Source: Pararge aegeria (lineage: Eukaryota; Arthropoda; Insecta; Lepidoptera; Nymphalidae). From it: a stretch of DNA of 64,000 nt. Below are positions 46,026 through 56,734 of this stretch, in pieces. Within the stretch, counting starts at the first letter, position 1, and every line of letters starts with the position of its first letter. Where the stretch lies: assembly GCF_905163445.1 (NCBI RefSeq), contig NC_053184.1, forward strand, positions 17,422,001 to 17,486,000, written 5' to 3'. Under the pieces are notes generated by a model. It ran no database searches. It was given only the letters and a program-made list of their open reading frames with translations, and was not told where the DNA came from. A program made the translations under genes and the position numbers.

Positions 46026-46191
46026 CAGTAGAGTGGACTTCATACATGCACAAAAGCACTGCCTACCCTCCTATACGAGCTATATATCTTATATATGAGC
46101 TATATAGCTCGTATAGGAGGAGACTTGTTGCCATTATATGCAATTTTCTACTGTATGAATACTTTGGTAAGAAATCCAGTGCACGCCAATG
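46026..46191 (+). mobile_element. hAT-type MITE, family A, perfect 8-bp TSD and internal hairpin
   Basis: Ends are diverged at the left ('cagtagagtggacttcat') and near-intact at the right ('gtgcacgccaatg'). CCTGGCGT flanks both sides (46018-46025 and 46192-46199). Centrally a perfect 20-bp stem ('cctcctatacgagctatata' and its complement) surrounds a 14-base loop. Confidence 0.88.
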
Positions 46192-46770
46192 CCTGGCGTC
46201 ATCTTGTACAATATGCTAATATAAATGCGAATTATATTCATTTCTGTTTGTTTGTTTGTTTCTCATTGATAATGTTAAAATAAAACCTACAACTAAACTA
46301 ATTGCTGCTCACGGCCGCGTCGAATGGTGCCAAGAATGCTGCATGCATATCCTAGGGATTGAAATACTCCGTGTCCAAGGAAAACTGTCGGTTTTAGAGC
46401 ATTAAAACTATCGGTTTCAGAAATATGCATGCATATATCTATTAATAAAAACAGTCGATTGCATATAATTTTTATTAAAATTAATTTGTAACTCTAACAT
46501 TTTTAAGGTACGGAGCCCTTATTGAAAAACAAATTATGTAGAATCACATTCGTGTATGTCCGTAACAGACTATTTTCTCGTTATCTACTGAATGGAAAAT
46601 GCTGAAATATGATACAATTACTTATAAAGAATTAGGTAATCCATTTATGGTGTCGCGCAAATAAACGAATTTTGATATCCGGATTAATGTGCAAAGTGGA
46701 AAATTGAAAAAAAATTGTGACGTTTTAATAGAAATTTCTCGTTGTGTGCCAATAGGTGTATGTTATGTAT
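46192..46770. other. Unassigned; possible old repeat
   Basis: 'aaggtacggagcccttattg' near 46505 resembles a common lepidopteran repeat, but the rest is too diverged to call. Confidence 0.3.
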
Positions 46771-46882
46771 TTTTTTTTTTTTTAGTGGATAAAGTCGATA
46801 GCCCAGAAGAAAACCATAACGTATAAACAGAGCAACACTTCGCAGGGTATGCAAAAAATGTTTGTGCCCATCAACCTGTAAA
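46771..46882 (+). repeat. Repeat family R3 fragment with poly-T
   Basis: 'agagcaacacttcgcagggt' and 'gtgcccatcaacctgtaa' are family words. Confidence 0.55.
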
Positions 46883-46917
46883 CCAATCGCTCTGAGATGG
46901 TGATAACAAAAAAAAAC

Positions 46918-47103
46918 AACTGGCTAAGTTTGTTGTGGGCTTCTTCTTAGACCAGGACACGTTTGGAACCCTCGTAGCTTTAGTCTTAAGTTGACGAATT
47001 TAGTTACCGCCATCAACTCACTTCTATGTTATATTTTACATGTAATGTACCTACGCATCAAAAGTGCCATATATGTGCATATTTGACTTTGACTTTGACT
47101 TTG
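46918..47103 (+). mobile_element. Jockey/CR1-type LINE 3' UTR with TTTGAC tail
   Basis: 'cttcttagaccaggacacgt' and 'tttggaaccctcgtagcttt' match the 38.3-kb UTR. The element ends in about four TTTGAC units (47082-47103). Confidence 0.7.
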
Positions 47104-47256
47104 CTCTTGGACAGCCAAACTCCTCTCGATAGTGATAATGATTATAAAGAAGTTGTGTAGGTACTACAATTTATAAAATAAATAAATAAATATACTACGA
47201 CAATACAAACATCTAGCCCCACAATAAGCATAGCTTGTGTTATGGGTAGGCACTAT

Positions 47257-47425
47257 AAATGAATGAATGAATGAATAAACTTTTACTGTACACCACATAA
47301 ACATATAGAAAAATTGAAAATAAAAAAATAATGAAAAGTATACAACTTGGCGGCCTTATCGCTACATAGCGATCTCTTCCAGGCAACCAAAGGCGTAAAA
47401 CATAGCTCAAGAAGAGAGGTAGGTG
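47257..47425 (-). mobile_element. LINE 3' UTR fragment inserted in a SINE
   Basis: On the minus strand 'ggttgcctggaagagatcgc' and 'gcgataaggccgcc', ending in 'agtttattcattcattcatt'. Confidence 0.7.
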
Positions 47426-47439
47426 GTGCATATAAATAA

Positions 47440-47445
<6 letters not shown>

Positions 47446-47472
<27 letters not shown>

Positions 47473-47491
47473 CTGCATTTATATATATATA
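47446..47491. repeat. AT microsatellite
   Basis: An (AT)n run of about 24 bases and a second shorter one, apparently grown from the SINE's 'aatatacataaata' segment. Confidence 0.8.
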
Positions 47492-47560
47492 TAAATAAAT
47501 ACTTATAATATACAGATAAACACCCAGACACTGAAAAACACACATGTTCATCACACATAA

Positions 47561-48045
47561 TAAAATGGACTTTTTTCTTATAGTACAAGAATGGAGGTAA
47601 CTTCTGACGTGCAAACTCAAAGAACTAATAGTTGATCTTATCCTGAGAATAATTATGCGCTAATGGTAAGACGATTATACAAACCGAGTATTAAGTACTG
47701 CTGAGTACTTAGATGGATACCTACGTACCGACAATTGAGAGTCAAGGTTGTATGTAGAATAAAATACTTTGTGAGTTACAAAACGAATAGTAGGTTCCTA
47801 CGTAAGTAAATACCTACTTTAAAATAATAAATTCATTGAAAATATACACACATTTTACAGTTTGTATTTTTTTCATCTCCCACTAATTGCTCGCTTGTGT
47901 AATTTACAATTTTAATTTAAAATTAAAAATGGCTGACTACAGAAATACAGTTTATTCTTCAGTAGTCCACGTACACGAATTATTTTTCAGTAATTATATT
48001 TATTTACATATTCATCATCAACATAATTATGTAAAATGTACATAT
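47561..48045. other. No recognised gene; short direct repeat
   Basis: 'tacatattcatcatcaacat' occurs at about 48006-48025 and 48038-48057, adjoining the SINE tail. Confidence 0.5.
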
Positions 48046-48358
48046 TCATCATCAACATCGCGTCAACCCATTACAGGGCACGGGTCTCCTCCCACTACGA
48101 GACCGAAGTGGGAGGAGACCCGTGAAAGGGTCAAGGCCGAAGTCCACCACGCCGGCCCAGTACGGATTGGTGGACTCCACACACCTTTGAGAACATTATG
48201 AAGAACTCGCAAACATGCAGATTTCGTCACGATGTTTTCCTTCACCGTTGGAGCAAGTGATATTTTAATTACTTGAAACGCACATAACTTGGAAAAGTTA
48301 GAGGTGCGAGCTGGGATTCGAACTCGGCCCCCCGAAAGTAAAGTCGAGCTCCTTATTA
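48046..48358 (-). mobile_element. SINE family 3, nearly complete
   Basis: Tail at the left, body in order, and the head at the right with reversed B box 'gggattcgaactcgg' and 'gaaagtaaagtcgagctcct'. A local inverted duplication of 'gggtctcctcccac' occurs at about 48085 and 48110. Confidence 0.88.
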
Positions 48359-48796
48359 GTCTTAATATGTTTAACATAAGAGTACTTTTCGATGATGTGC
48401 TTGGTTAACAATAAAAAAATAAAAGATTAAATACAGCATCTTTTTAGTTCATTATTAGTGAATGTCATTAAAGGCGATAAAAATACGTAATCAATATAAA
48501 AATTTAATTATTAATTTGTGCTAATCAGTTACTGATAATTAGCCAAGACAGTAACTAAACACACTAAGGAATAAAAACTAGAATGTTTTTTAATAATATT
48601 TTTAAACAAGCTGAATAAATGATTTAGCCGTTGAGGATAATCAAAAAAAAAAAAAAAAAAAAAAACATAACGTTAGTACATTTTGGAATTGATTTCACAC
48701 ATAACATTTGTAAATTAAATAAATACCTATTTGGTTTTTTAATTTGAACTTCCCATATCATATTTTTTGTTGAAACAGGTAAGTATAATACATTTT
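48359..48796. other. No recognised gene; contains a poly-A run
   Basis: A 23-base poly-A run at 48643-48665; otherwise AT-rich. Confidence 0.6.
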
Positions 48797-49030
48797 TAAA
48801 GATCGTATATTGTTCTACCCTTTGGACAGGTCTCTTTTGTGGGGAAGAGGAAATTATCAAATTTTGGATGAATGGGGTGAAAAGCTAAGCGTGCTCTCCG
48901 AGGCACGGAGATGGCTAAAAGTAATCCTATTTCTGGTTGGTACCTTTTGAAAATATCCTGACGGAAAACACCAAAACCTATCAAATTTTTGGTTCAACCA
49001 GAGATCAAACCTAAGGCTTATAGTGAAAAT
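48797..49030 (-). repeat. LINE-related repeat ('gtgcctcggagagcacg' type)
   Basis: On the minus strand 'tttggtgttttccgtcagga', 'ccgtgcctcggagagcacgc' and 'tgtccaaagggtagaac' are words of a widespread lepidopteran LINE 3' region. Confidence 0.5.
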
Positions 49031-49085
49031 GCTTTGTATCCTTAACAATTAAATATTGTATAATAATTAGGAACCGATACGTAAT

Positions 49086-49200
49086 TGAACTCGAATACAA
49101 GGTGTACAGTTAGTGACAAAAGTGCAATCCGATCTGTTCACGAAGCTAACAAACGGTTCCCTTCCCGCGACACGACACGTGTGGGACACTCGCTAACAAA
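49086..49200. repeat. Duplicated segment, copy 1
   Basis: About 115 bases at roughly 85-90% identity to 49719-49832 ('gtacagttagtgacaaaagt', 'aatccgatctgttcacga', 'gacactcgctaacaaaa'). Each copy is followed shortly by a minus-strand SINE family 2. Confidence 0.8.
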
Positions 49201-49203
49201 ACT

Positions 49204-49524
49204 TCTTTTTAATTCCACTACAAGTTAGCCCTTGACTGAAATCCCGCTGGTGGTAAGTCAAGATGCAAGCAAAGATGGTATCGGGCTAACCTGTTATGTC
49301 AGTATGTTAAACCATAACCCTTAATCAGCTTATACGCGACTACGTACCGGACCTCGAAATCGCTGTGTGGCACGTTTTTGTCGGTGGTATGTAGCCAAAG
49401 CTTTCCCACCAGACCAAAAGAAACTAATTAAATTTTTCCTCGACCTAATATCTTCAGCGGGGATCGAGCCTGTAAACTTAAACTGAAATGAAAACAACGT
49501 TTACTGTTGCGCCAGGTAGGTTGT
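49204..49524 (-). mobile_element. SINE family 2, full length, diverged
   Basis: T-tail, 'attccactacaagttagccc', 'tggcacgtttttgtcggtgg' and a degraded tRNA-like head ending 'gcgccaggtaggttgtc'. Confidence 0.85.
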
Positions 49525-49718
49525 CAACTTATTCTTTTATTACTACAATAAATTAACATTCTGCTGCTATGTTATTAAACCAAAAAGTAGGTACTTTACT
49601 ATACTTGTGCTTGTTATGTTAAAAGAATAAATTTCTCTTTTGGCTACCTTAGCACGTTCAATTACAAATCACGAGGGTTAATTATGGTAAGTTTCAATAA
49701 GTAGCCGATAAGTACTTT

Positions 49719-49832
49719 TGAATCCAATACAAAGTGTACAGTTAGTGACAAAAGTGTAATCCGATCTGTTCACGAGGCCAAGAAACATTTCCCTTCCCGC
49801 GACTCGACACGCGTGGGACGCTCGCTAACAAA
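49719..49832. repeat. Duplicated segment, copy 2
   Basis: Second copy of 49086-49200. The SINE that follows begins about 90 bases later than in copy 1. Confidence 0.8.
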
Positions 49833-49923
49833 ATTCATTCATTGATATGCTTCAATGAGTCAACAGATACGTCCTCCTACATTTAATGATCCATAATCCT
49901 AGGAAACTTTAAATCCATTGATT

Positions 49924-50234
49924 TTTCTTATTCCATTACTAGTTAGCCCTTGACTGCAACCTCACCTGGTGGTAAGCGATGATGCTATCTAAGATGGTAG
50001 CGGGCATACCTGTTCGGGAGTATGGTAGTCATACCCCTAAGCGGTTTTTACGAGAGATCGCACTGGAACACTAAATCGCTTACCCGCACGTCTTTGTCGG
50101 TAGGGTGCTTATAGCCACGGCCAAAGCTTCCCACCAGACCAGAATAAAAAAAAAAACAAGAAATTAGAAATTCCCAATTTGCCCCTACCGGGAATCGAAC
50201 CCGGGTTAATTAAATGTGCCACAGGGAGGTTGTC
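49924..50234 (-). mobile_element. SINE family 2, full length
   Basis: Body in order. The tRNA-like head has reversed B box 'gggaatcgaacccggg' and ends 'cacagggaggttgtc'. Part of the anticodon region is deleted. Confidence 0.88.
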
Positions 50235-51059
50235 ATCTGCCTACAGTTTTATAACTAGTACATAGTTACGAACAAAATTAAAGATAAAATAAAAATACAT
50301 CCTAAAGGAATTGTTGAAACTATGTAACTAAATACATGCGGGTTCAAAAAATAACCGACTCTGCTAAATCTATACAGGATTGCATTATAGAATATAAATG
50401 TAACTACAAATCTATAAATATAAATGAACTCGTGTGGTATTCAAATGATTAATTAATAGCAGCATTGGCACAACATTGGTAATCTGTATTAACGGATCAT
50501 AAAAGTAACTTTATGCTCAAGTGGTATTAGGTTTGATTAACTTGTGGAATTAATTCATAATATAGCTTCTAAATCATAAGTTGAAATTTTTTATCATAAA
50601 TCTGTTCCTTTCATTTAATATCTTGACAGTTGTAGCACTCTGATTATCAAAATGTTAAAACATATTTTTTCGATTTCGACCAAAGTGTTGACACTTTGGT
50701 CTCTCGGTAAATCGGTCCAATTTAAACGATATAGCCACTGGCATACGTACAAACAAAAAAGCATGCAACTTCGTAGGTACGCCAAGGCCCGAAAGTGTTC
50801 CAGACATTATGAAAATTATTATTTAACCAAGGTAACGAAGCGTTAAACAAACAATCAAACTACTGTTAAGTGTTATGATATAAGAATCGTAACTGAATTT
50901 TTAATAACTAATGACCTCATGAATAGAATAAATGATACGTTGTTATTATGGAAGAATAGTTTCTGGTTGTTTAACAATCGATTTCATTATTTTTAATATA
51001 ATAACAACGTATGATTTATTCTATTCTAATTACAATTTGATGGGCTATGATAATTATAA
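50235..51059. other. AT-rich, no recognised gene
   Basis: A 64-codon frame at 50652-50846 has no recognisable domain. Confidence 0.4.
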
Positions 51060-51290
51060 CACAATATATAACAATTATAACAGGCAAATAATTGACAGTT
51101 TATCACGACAACAGTGTTAATTCTGTTGGACATAAATTATTAAAGTAGACAAAAATTACAGGACGTAAAATAGATCTATTTTACGGGCAACGTTGCGTAA
51201 AGAAAATCACAACTTTTAGATCTGTCAGTTTAGTTTGGCATTGTTGTCGTGATAACATGCACATATTTTATCTGTTCTAATCATATAAGT
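51060..51290. repeat. Large imperfect palindrome
   Basis: The centre is a perfect 22-bp palindrome (51164-51185). Outer arms 'tatcacgacaaca' (51101-51113) and 'tgttgtcgtgata' (51242-51254) are exact, with weaker pairing beyond. It resembles a palindromic MITE. Confidence 0.6.
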
Positions 51291-51383
51291 TCCAATGCTA
51301 GTGAATAAAATCATGATATTTGTCAATTAAAATACCCCACTGGTTCAGTATTCACGTTTACACGTATAACGTTTAGTTTTTGA

Positions 51384-51637
51384 CGACCTCCGTAGCGCAG
51401 CGGAAATTGGAGGTCAAGGAGCAGGGACAATTTGGAAAATATAATTTCAGAATTTTCTTTGGTTTGTAAGGTCCGGTAGAAAGTTTCAGACGCAGCTAGT
51501 TACCACCCTGCCGACAAAGACGTGCCGGTAAGCGATCCAGCGTTCCTTCATAATATCGCGAAGAAGCCGATTGGGGGCATGGGTTTTACCAGCAGGTGAG
51601 ATTGCATGCATTCATGGCCTAATATGTGTGTAAAAAA
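51384..51637 (+). mobile_element. SINE family 2, internally deleted
   Basis: Head 'acctccgtagcgcagcgg' has lost its B box. The body has 'accaccctgccgacaaagac' and 'gtgccggtaagcgatcc'. Confidence 0.8.
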
Positions 51638-51884
51638 GTAGACTTAGTGGTTTTTGGTGGTCACTGTACATTGTCAGTCGCACAACTGTTTTCAAGTATC
51701 GATCGCGAACACTTCCCACGAGGGTCCGTTGTAACTTAGTTTTATTGACTCGGGCCCGATACGTGGTTTTGGAATTTCAAGAGCCGCGGTTAAATTGTAT
51801 GGGACCTAATGAGGGCTGCCCCAAAACGGATGTTTAAACCAGAACTTCACTCAATACGGGCGCGTACGAGTTTAGAAATACACG

Positions 51885-52080
51885 TATCCTTCATTATTCA
51901 GTTCTATACACTGTATAAAGAAGGATACAGTAGTACGTCCTTGTTGATATCATGGATGCCTGGAAGAAATGACTGTAAGTTATAAGTGATAATTATTACT
52001 TTGTAACTTTGTTATATATTTTATTTCTATTTTGTTTTATGTGCGCAATCAAGTATTTTTGATTGATTGATTGACCAGAG
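51885..52080 (+). repeat. LINE 3' UTR-like remnant
   Basis: 'atggatgcctggaagaaatg' resembles the 26.9-kb tail and ends in a TTGA-type run near 52060-52075. A small inverted repeat ('atccttcattattcag', 'agaaggatac') lies at 51886-51930. Confidence 0.35.
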
Positions 52081-52786
52081 GTTCGAAACCTTTTTTTCTC
52101 GTGCTTTTAAAAAAATAACTGGTTTCGGTGGAACCCAGGCTCAAGTCTTATTCGCAGGTTACAGTCATATTTCTTTTAAAAACTAATCTGTTAATATGTG
52201 GTGTTATAAAAATTTGCCGCAAAACCTTATTATCTGCCTACATCGATAGGTAAAGCCAAGCCAACAACTTATAAACCTGCATTTTTTATTTCACGACAAT
52301 GTAGACCCCTCTTAAGCGTTCCGAACAGTGGCGTATCAAGCCTTTACCGCCGGATTAGCTTAACCGACCGAATGAAATAAAATCCTAAAGGAGGTTTAAA
52401 GATTATTTAAATAAAGCTTCTTTTGGAAACATTTTGATTTGTAGGGTACGCTTATTCAACAACCCTCTTTATTCCTGCAGGTGTCGTCCGAGGCGACTTA
52501 GTATTGTTAGCTAATGTAACGAAGAACGGGCAGCAGCGTCCTCTGAGTTAATTTAAAAATCGAAGAGCCTTTCATAAATCGAATGCAAGAAATGTCGCTT
52601 ATAGTTATAAATACTAGTCCATGCCAGTTTCCTCTGGATCTTCCTCATAAGGACATGCCTTTTAGAATAATTAATTAATACAAGCTCTAAGAAGTATTTA
52701 ACTTGTTCGATTTGTGCTACTTGTGTAGATAGGAATCTTTTGATTGGTTTGCTAATGCCGAGTAAGAAACCAATAATTGCAGAACT
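52081..52786. other. No recognised gene; unassigned
   Basis: 'cagtggcgtatcaagcc' at 52326 hints at a family A end but does not continue. Confidence 0.35.
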
Positions 52787-52816
52787 CTGCTAACTGCTAA
52801 GTATAGCAGTTAGCAG
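52787..52816. repeat. 13-bp perfect hairpin
   Basis: CTGCTAACTGCTA pairs with TAGCAGTTAGCAG around a 4-base loop. 'aact' and 'agtt' extend the pairing past a bulge. It lies next to a family E copy and may be part of it. Confidence 0.7.
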
Positions 52817-52879
52817 TGTAGTTACAGATGAGAAATAAACCGTTGTTGGTTTCATAATGAAGAATTGATAAGCCAGTCT

Positions 52880-53250
52880 TAGCAATTATTCATTGTGAAG
52901 TCAACATCTCCTGATGATGCTCCAGCGTCGGAGCGAAACCTGCATAGATAGTAAGTACACTGCGAAAGATATGTCATTTATTCTCAAAAGAAACAGTTTC
53001 ACTTAATGAGAAATAAAAAAATTAACATAAAGAAGTGCTAATATATTATCTAGTTTAGTGTGATACAAAAACAAAACAAACACAAAAATACAAAAGTGTA
53101 TAGTACAAAGATTGAAGACATTACAAACTGCACCGTACAGATTCTCCTGCTTTCCGCGGAAGTTAAGCTTAATGTGTGGATGTTAATTGCTTTTTGGGAA
53201 TTGCGCAATGTAACGCCTGCTTTTTTCAAAATGGTGGGGAAAATTTTTAC
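52880..53250 (+). repeat. Family E repeat, long copy
   Basis: 'gaagtcaacatctcctgatg', 'gtcggagcgaaacctgcat', then 'cagattctcctgctttccgc', 'aagcttaatgtg' and 'gtaacgcctgctttt'. The order follows the copy at 59.8-60.2 kb, with extra sequence in the middle. Confidence 0.65.
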
Positions 53251-53437
53251 TGTTTCAGAAAGTGTACATTTTTACGTCACAATTAAGCAATATTCATTTA
53301 TAGCCTTTAACTATATAATAGGGCGAGTTGGTGATCGCAGTAGGTGTTATTACTACATACGAGTAGATTTTTATCCGCAAACGGCAGCAACTTACGGTTA
53401 AGTTAAGAATAAAATTTTCAAACTCAAATTCAAATTC

Positions 53438-53603
53438 AAATGGAATAGGAGAAGCTTTTAATTACAAATATATTACATAAATGTTATTTTCAATTGTGTG
53501 CCAATGTGTTCAGAGTTAATAAAGCTATGGGAGAAGATAATTTTGTATCCTTTACCCCGGGAGATAATTGTCACCTGCCCATGCTAACTGTGCTGTTCTT
53601 AAA
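53438..53603 (-). mobile_element. MITE family C, truncated
   Basis: On the minus strand 'gttagcatgggcaggtgaca', 'attatctcccggggtaaagg' and 'agcttctcctattccat'. The far end is missing, as at 3.8 kb. Confidence 0.7.
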
Positions 53604-53663
53604 ATAGCCCACAACAAACTTAAACTTAAATACGTAAATACTTTAAATACGTAAAACTTTTTG

Positions 53664-53696
53664 AAATTTCGCAATACTATTTGTATTGCGAAATTT
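53664..53696. repeat. 14-bp perfect hairpin
   Basis: AAATTTCGCAATAC pairs with GTATTGCGAAATTT around a 5-base loop. Confidence 0.75.
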
Positions 53697-53989
53697 GTCG
53701 TAAGTTCATGATATAATCGTTAGTAAGGATCGGACCACCCATCGCAGTGAATGTACGGTGATTTGGCAAATAGAGACATGGGTGGGCGTTCGGTTACCCA
53801 ATGTGATAACGAAAGCGTATTGTATAGACTTAATACAAACTAAACAAAGAGCGAATAATGAGAGACGAGCTTTGCTGTTGATTATCTTGTAAGATTACAT
53901 AATGGAATGCTAAGTTTGAACCTGAAGAAAATTAATTGTCAGAAAAATTATTATTAGAAAAGCTAAGTTAACTAAGTTGCTAAGTTTAA
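53697..53989. other. No recognised gene; unassigned
   Basis: Nothing supported. Confidence 0.4.
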
Positions 53990-54238
53990 CGGCCGATTGG
54001 GGAATGCCCCTGATTTCTGGTCCAAGGCCGTGGGTTCGATTCCCACAACTGGAAAAATGTTTGTGTGATGAACATGAATGATTTTCAGTGTCTGGGTGTT
54101 TATATATGCATATTATAAGTATTTATGTATAATGTTCATAAAAATATTCATCAGTCATCTTAGTAGGTACCCATAACACAGCTACGCTTACTTTGGGGCT
54201 AGAAGGCGATGTGATTGTCGTAGAATATTTATTTATTA
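53990..54238 (+). mobile_element. SINE family 1, nearly complete
   Basis: Head 'cggccgattggggaatgccc' (A box altered), B box 'gtgggttcgattcccac', body and TTTA end intact. Confidence 0.9.
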
Positions 54239-54312
54239 TGAAATGTGCTTTTGCAATAGAGCGATGTCATGATGCTCGGGAATCGGGATATTAATATACT
54301 TTGTTCTATTTC

Positions 54313-54445
54313 ATATAATAAATAGCCTATAACTTGCTGGCTTCTTCTTGGTAGGATCTGCTGTCCAAACTGGTGGTAGAGTCACTACAAACAGACGGAC
54401 TTGGCGTTTAAAGTGTTTATATATGGCCTACTTGAAATAAATTAA
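54313..54445 (+). mobile_element. Jockey-type LINE 3' UTR fragment
   Basis: 'gctggcttcttcttggtagg', 'gatctgctgtccaaactggt' and 'atggcctacttgaaataa' match the UTR at 26.1 and 18.0 kb. Confidence 0.65.
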
Positions 54446-54454
54446 TTATTGAAA

Positions 54455-54530
54455 GTGTCGCCCTGTGTCCATCAACCTGTGGCATAAGTTCATGTGCCTG
54501 CGAACAGCAATGCTGCTGTCTATACGTTTA
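54455..54530 (+). repeat. Repeat family R3, short fragment
   Basis: 'gccctgtgtccatcaacctg' with 'catgtgcctgcgaacagcaa'. Confidence 0.55.
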
Positions 54531-54534
54531 CGTT

Positions 54535-54829
54535 TTTTATTTTTTTTTAATTCCACTACAAGTTAGCCCTTGACTGCAATCTCACCAAGTGGGAATTGTT
54601 GCATCGATGTGAGTGGGTTAGTCACACCCCAATTGGTTTCTATGCGACATCACAACGGAACACTTAATCACTTAGCGGCACGTATTTGTCGGCAGGGTGA
54701 TAACTAGCCACGGCCCAGACCAGACCGGGGAAAATTCAGAAATGATAAATTCCCAAATTGCCCCTGTCGGGAATCGAACCCGGGACCTCCTAAAATTCAT
54801 TACGCTCACCGTTGCGCCAGAGAGGTCGT
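54535..54829 (-). mobile_element. SINE family 2, nearly complete
   Basis: T-tail, 'ccactacaagttagcccttg', 'cggcacgtatttgtcggcag', reversed B box 'gggaatcgaacccggg', and end 'gcgccagagaggtcgt'. Confidence 0.9.
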
Positions 54830-55213
54830 TAAAAACATAAATAGACCAAATTTCTCATCACAGAAATAAAAGCGAAACTAAGTTATTTTCTAAAACCACA
54901 CGTCACCGAGCTTCAATATTACAACCGCGGTTCCTTATGAATGTTTAATGTATGCAACAGCATAATTATAAAATCTCTTGACCGTGATAAAATATGCACC
55001 AGCATGGAATCCGATAAAACGACCGCGAACTGGCCTTCACATTCGTTCCATCTATAATAAATTAAATTACGTTGTTTAGTTCGCGTGAAACGGCAGATAT
55101 AGACTTTTGAAATTTTAACTAGATTTGTTTTGAGCCTTGGACTGTGAACATGGATAAATAAATAATAGTCCATTCTGTTAGTAGCATAGGCATAGAATCT
55201 TGCTTGAATGCAG
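54830..55213. other. No recognised gene; unassigned
   Basis: An 84-codon minus-strand frame at 54919-55173 has no recognisable domain. Confidence 0.4.
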
Positions 55214-55325
55214 ATAAATACTTAAGGGTAGGCTTTAGATAATTCCTAAGTTTTTATAACACGTACTGTAGATTTTCTTCATTTTATATCTGCATACAAT
55301 ATCCTGCCCTCTATGCACGCCACTG
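55214..55325 (-). mobile_element. hAT-type MITE, family A subtype II, half copy
   Basis: 'gattttcttcattttatatc' to 'ctctatgcacgccactg' is one arm only. Confidence 0.75.
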
Positions 55326-55375
55326 AATTCTTAAACCTTAAAGGCTAACCGAACAATTTTGTGTTTATTGTATGT

Positions 55376-55640
55376 AACTTACGTATCACCCTGTAAAAAT
55401 ATTAAATCAAAAGAAACATATTTATTTATCCATACAAATGAGTTCAAAACATACTATGTAATTGTTTACTTATTACAACTCTTTTGACGATGAAAGGCCG
55501 ACACGTGCATAGTACCTACGCTACGCGACGCGTCATTAGTAAAGTGACACGATTTTTATTTTGCATGTGATTTCTTTCCGTAAAAACTAGCAGCGGTTTG
55601 CTCAAAAACTATTAGGTTAATAATATGTATCTATATAATA
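55376..55640 (+). mobile_element. MITE-like family B, copy 2
   Basis: It shares 'caccctgtaaaaatatt' and the 27-base core (55507-55533) with copy 1, and 'gctcaaaaactattagg' further right. Its terminal inverted repeats are not clear. Confidence 0.6.
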
Positions 55641-55980
55641 TTACTTTTGGGGGTCATAAATATATCTAGCAATTCAATAGTTTCAATTTTAGAAAACGTC
55701 CTTTTATCTCTGCTACAATATTTCCATACGAAAGAAATTATCGCCAACATCTAAGAGTTAAAACAGCTTAGGTGGGAAATCGGGAATCCCGAAACCTGAA
55801 GACCTCGATAGACCTCAGATGATATTTTTCCGTTTTTTTTTTCGGATTTTTTTATATTTACCAAATTAATAACCTGATGCAGGTATTTATTTTAAAATTT
55901 GCTCCTTACTATATTATAGTGATAATACATACTTACTTAATATTATCTACACTGAAGAGTAAATACATTATATTAAAGAA
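55641..55980. other. No recognised gene; unassigned
   Basis: Nothing supported. Confidence 0.4.
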
Positions 55981-56240
55981 GTGATAGCCTAATGGGCAAG
56001 CCTTTGGCCACCTCTAACTTTTACGTGCGTTTTAAGCAATTGCATTTTATCACTTTCTTTAACAAATAAGGAAAACATCTTAAGGCAACCTGCATTCGTG
56101 AGAGCTCCCCATAATGTTCTCGAAAGCGCGTGAGGTCTACCAATGCGTGCTTGACCAGCGTGGTAAACTAAGATGTAAATTCAAATTCTGAGAAGAGAAT
56201 CATGCCCTGTAGTTAGCCATATTCTGAACTTGGCCTAAAA
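55981..56240 (+). mobile_element. SINE family 3, B box deleted
   Basis: Head 'gtgatagcctaatgggcaag' is followed by 'cacctctaacttttacgtgc', skipping the B box. The body continues 'ttgaccagcgtggtaaact' and lacks a clean tail. Confidence 0.78.
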
Positions 56241-56481
56241 ATTGAGATATGAGAAAGATTTTAAGCACTAAGCAAATTAGGTAAGCTGATATTATAGCTG
56301 ATAAAACCTAATAAACTGATTAAAGACGGATGGGAAACATTCAAATTTTTTCGTTATCTCTGATAACATGATAAATGCTCCTACCTACTACTTATTTCTC
56401 AAATTCCTACTTGAGAAGTTTTGACACACTTGTTATTTAATTTTAAATACTTGTTATTATTTAATACACACAGCTCGTAGA

Positions 56482-56722
56482 GAGTGCAGTGCATAGTGCA
56501 TAGAGTGTGCATAGAGTGTGCATAAAGAAAAGGGTATGCAGAGGATATAAAATGAAGAAAGTCTCCAGTACAAGCTATAAAAAACTTGAGGATGGGCATT
56601 GTAAGAGTATAATAATCCTATCCTACTCCTACATAACTCATACATATAAAATTGAACAAATTGATTTTATTCAATTTTATATCATCTGCATACCCTGTTC
56701 ATACCCTCAATGCACGCCACTG
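56482..56722 (+). mobile_element. hAT-type MITE, family A subtype II, perfect 8-bp TSD
   Basis: Right end 'cctcaatgcacgccactg'; left end diverged and locally duplicated ('gcatagagtgtgcatagagt'). CTCGTAGA flanks both sides (56474-56481 and 56723-56730). Confidence 0.9.
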
Positions 56723-56734
56723 CTCGTAGAACCG

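Larger units (their letters stand above)
47176..47560 (-). mobile_element. SINE family 1 split by a LINE 3' UTR fragment and AT microsatellite
   Basis: The SINE 3' block (47176-47252) stops inside the 'ttatgggtac' word. Its upstream body ('acacccagacactgaaaaac') resumes at about 47492. Between them lie a reversed LINE tail and an expanded (AT)n run. The tRNA-like head is missing. Confidence 0.8.

Noticed and set aside
47240..47620. 126-codon minus-strand frame
   Set aside because: It is made of SINE, LINE tail and an AT microsatellite.
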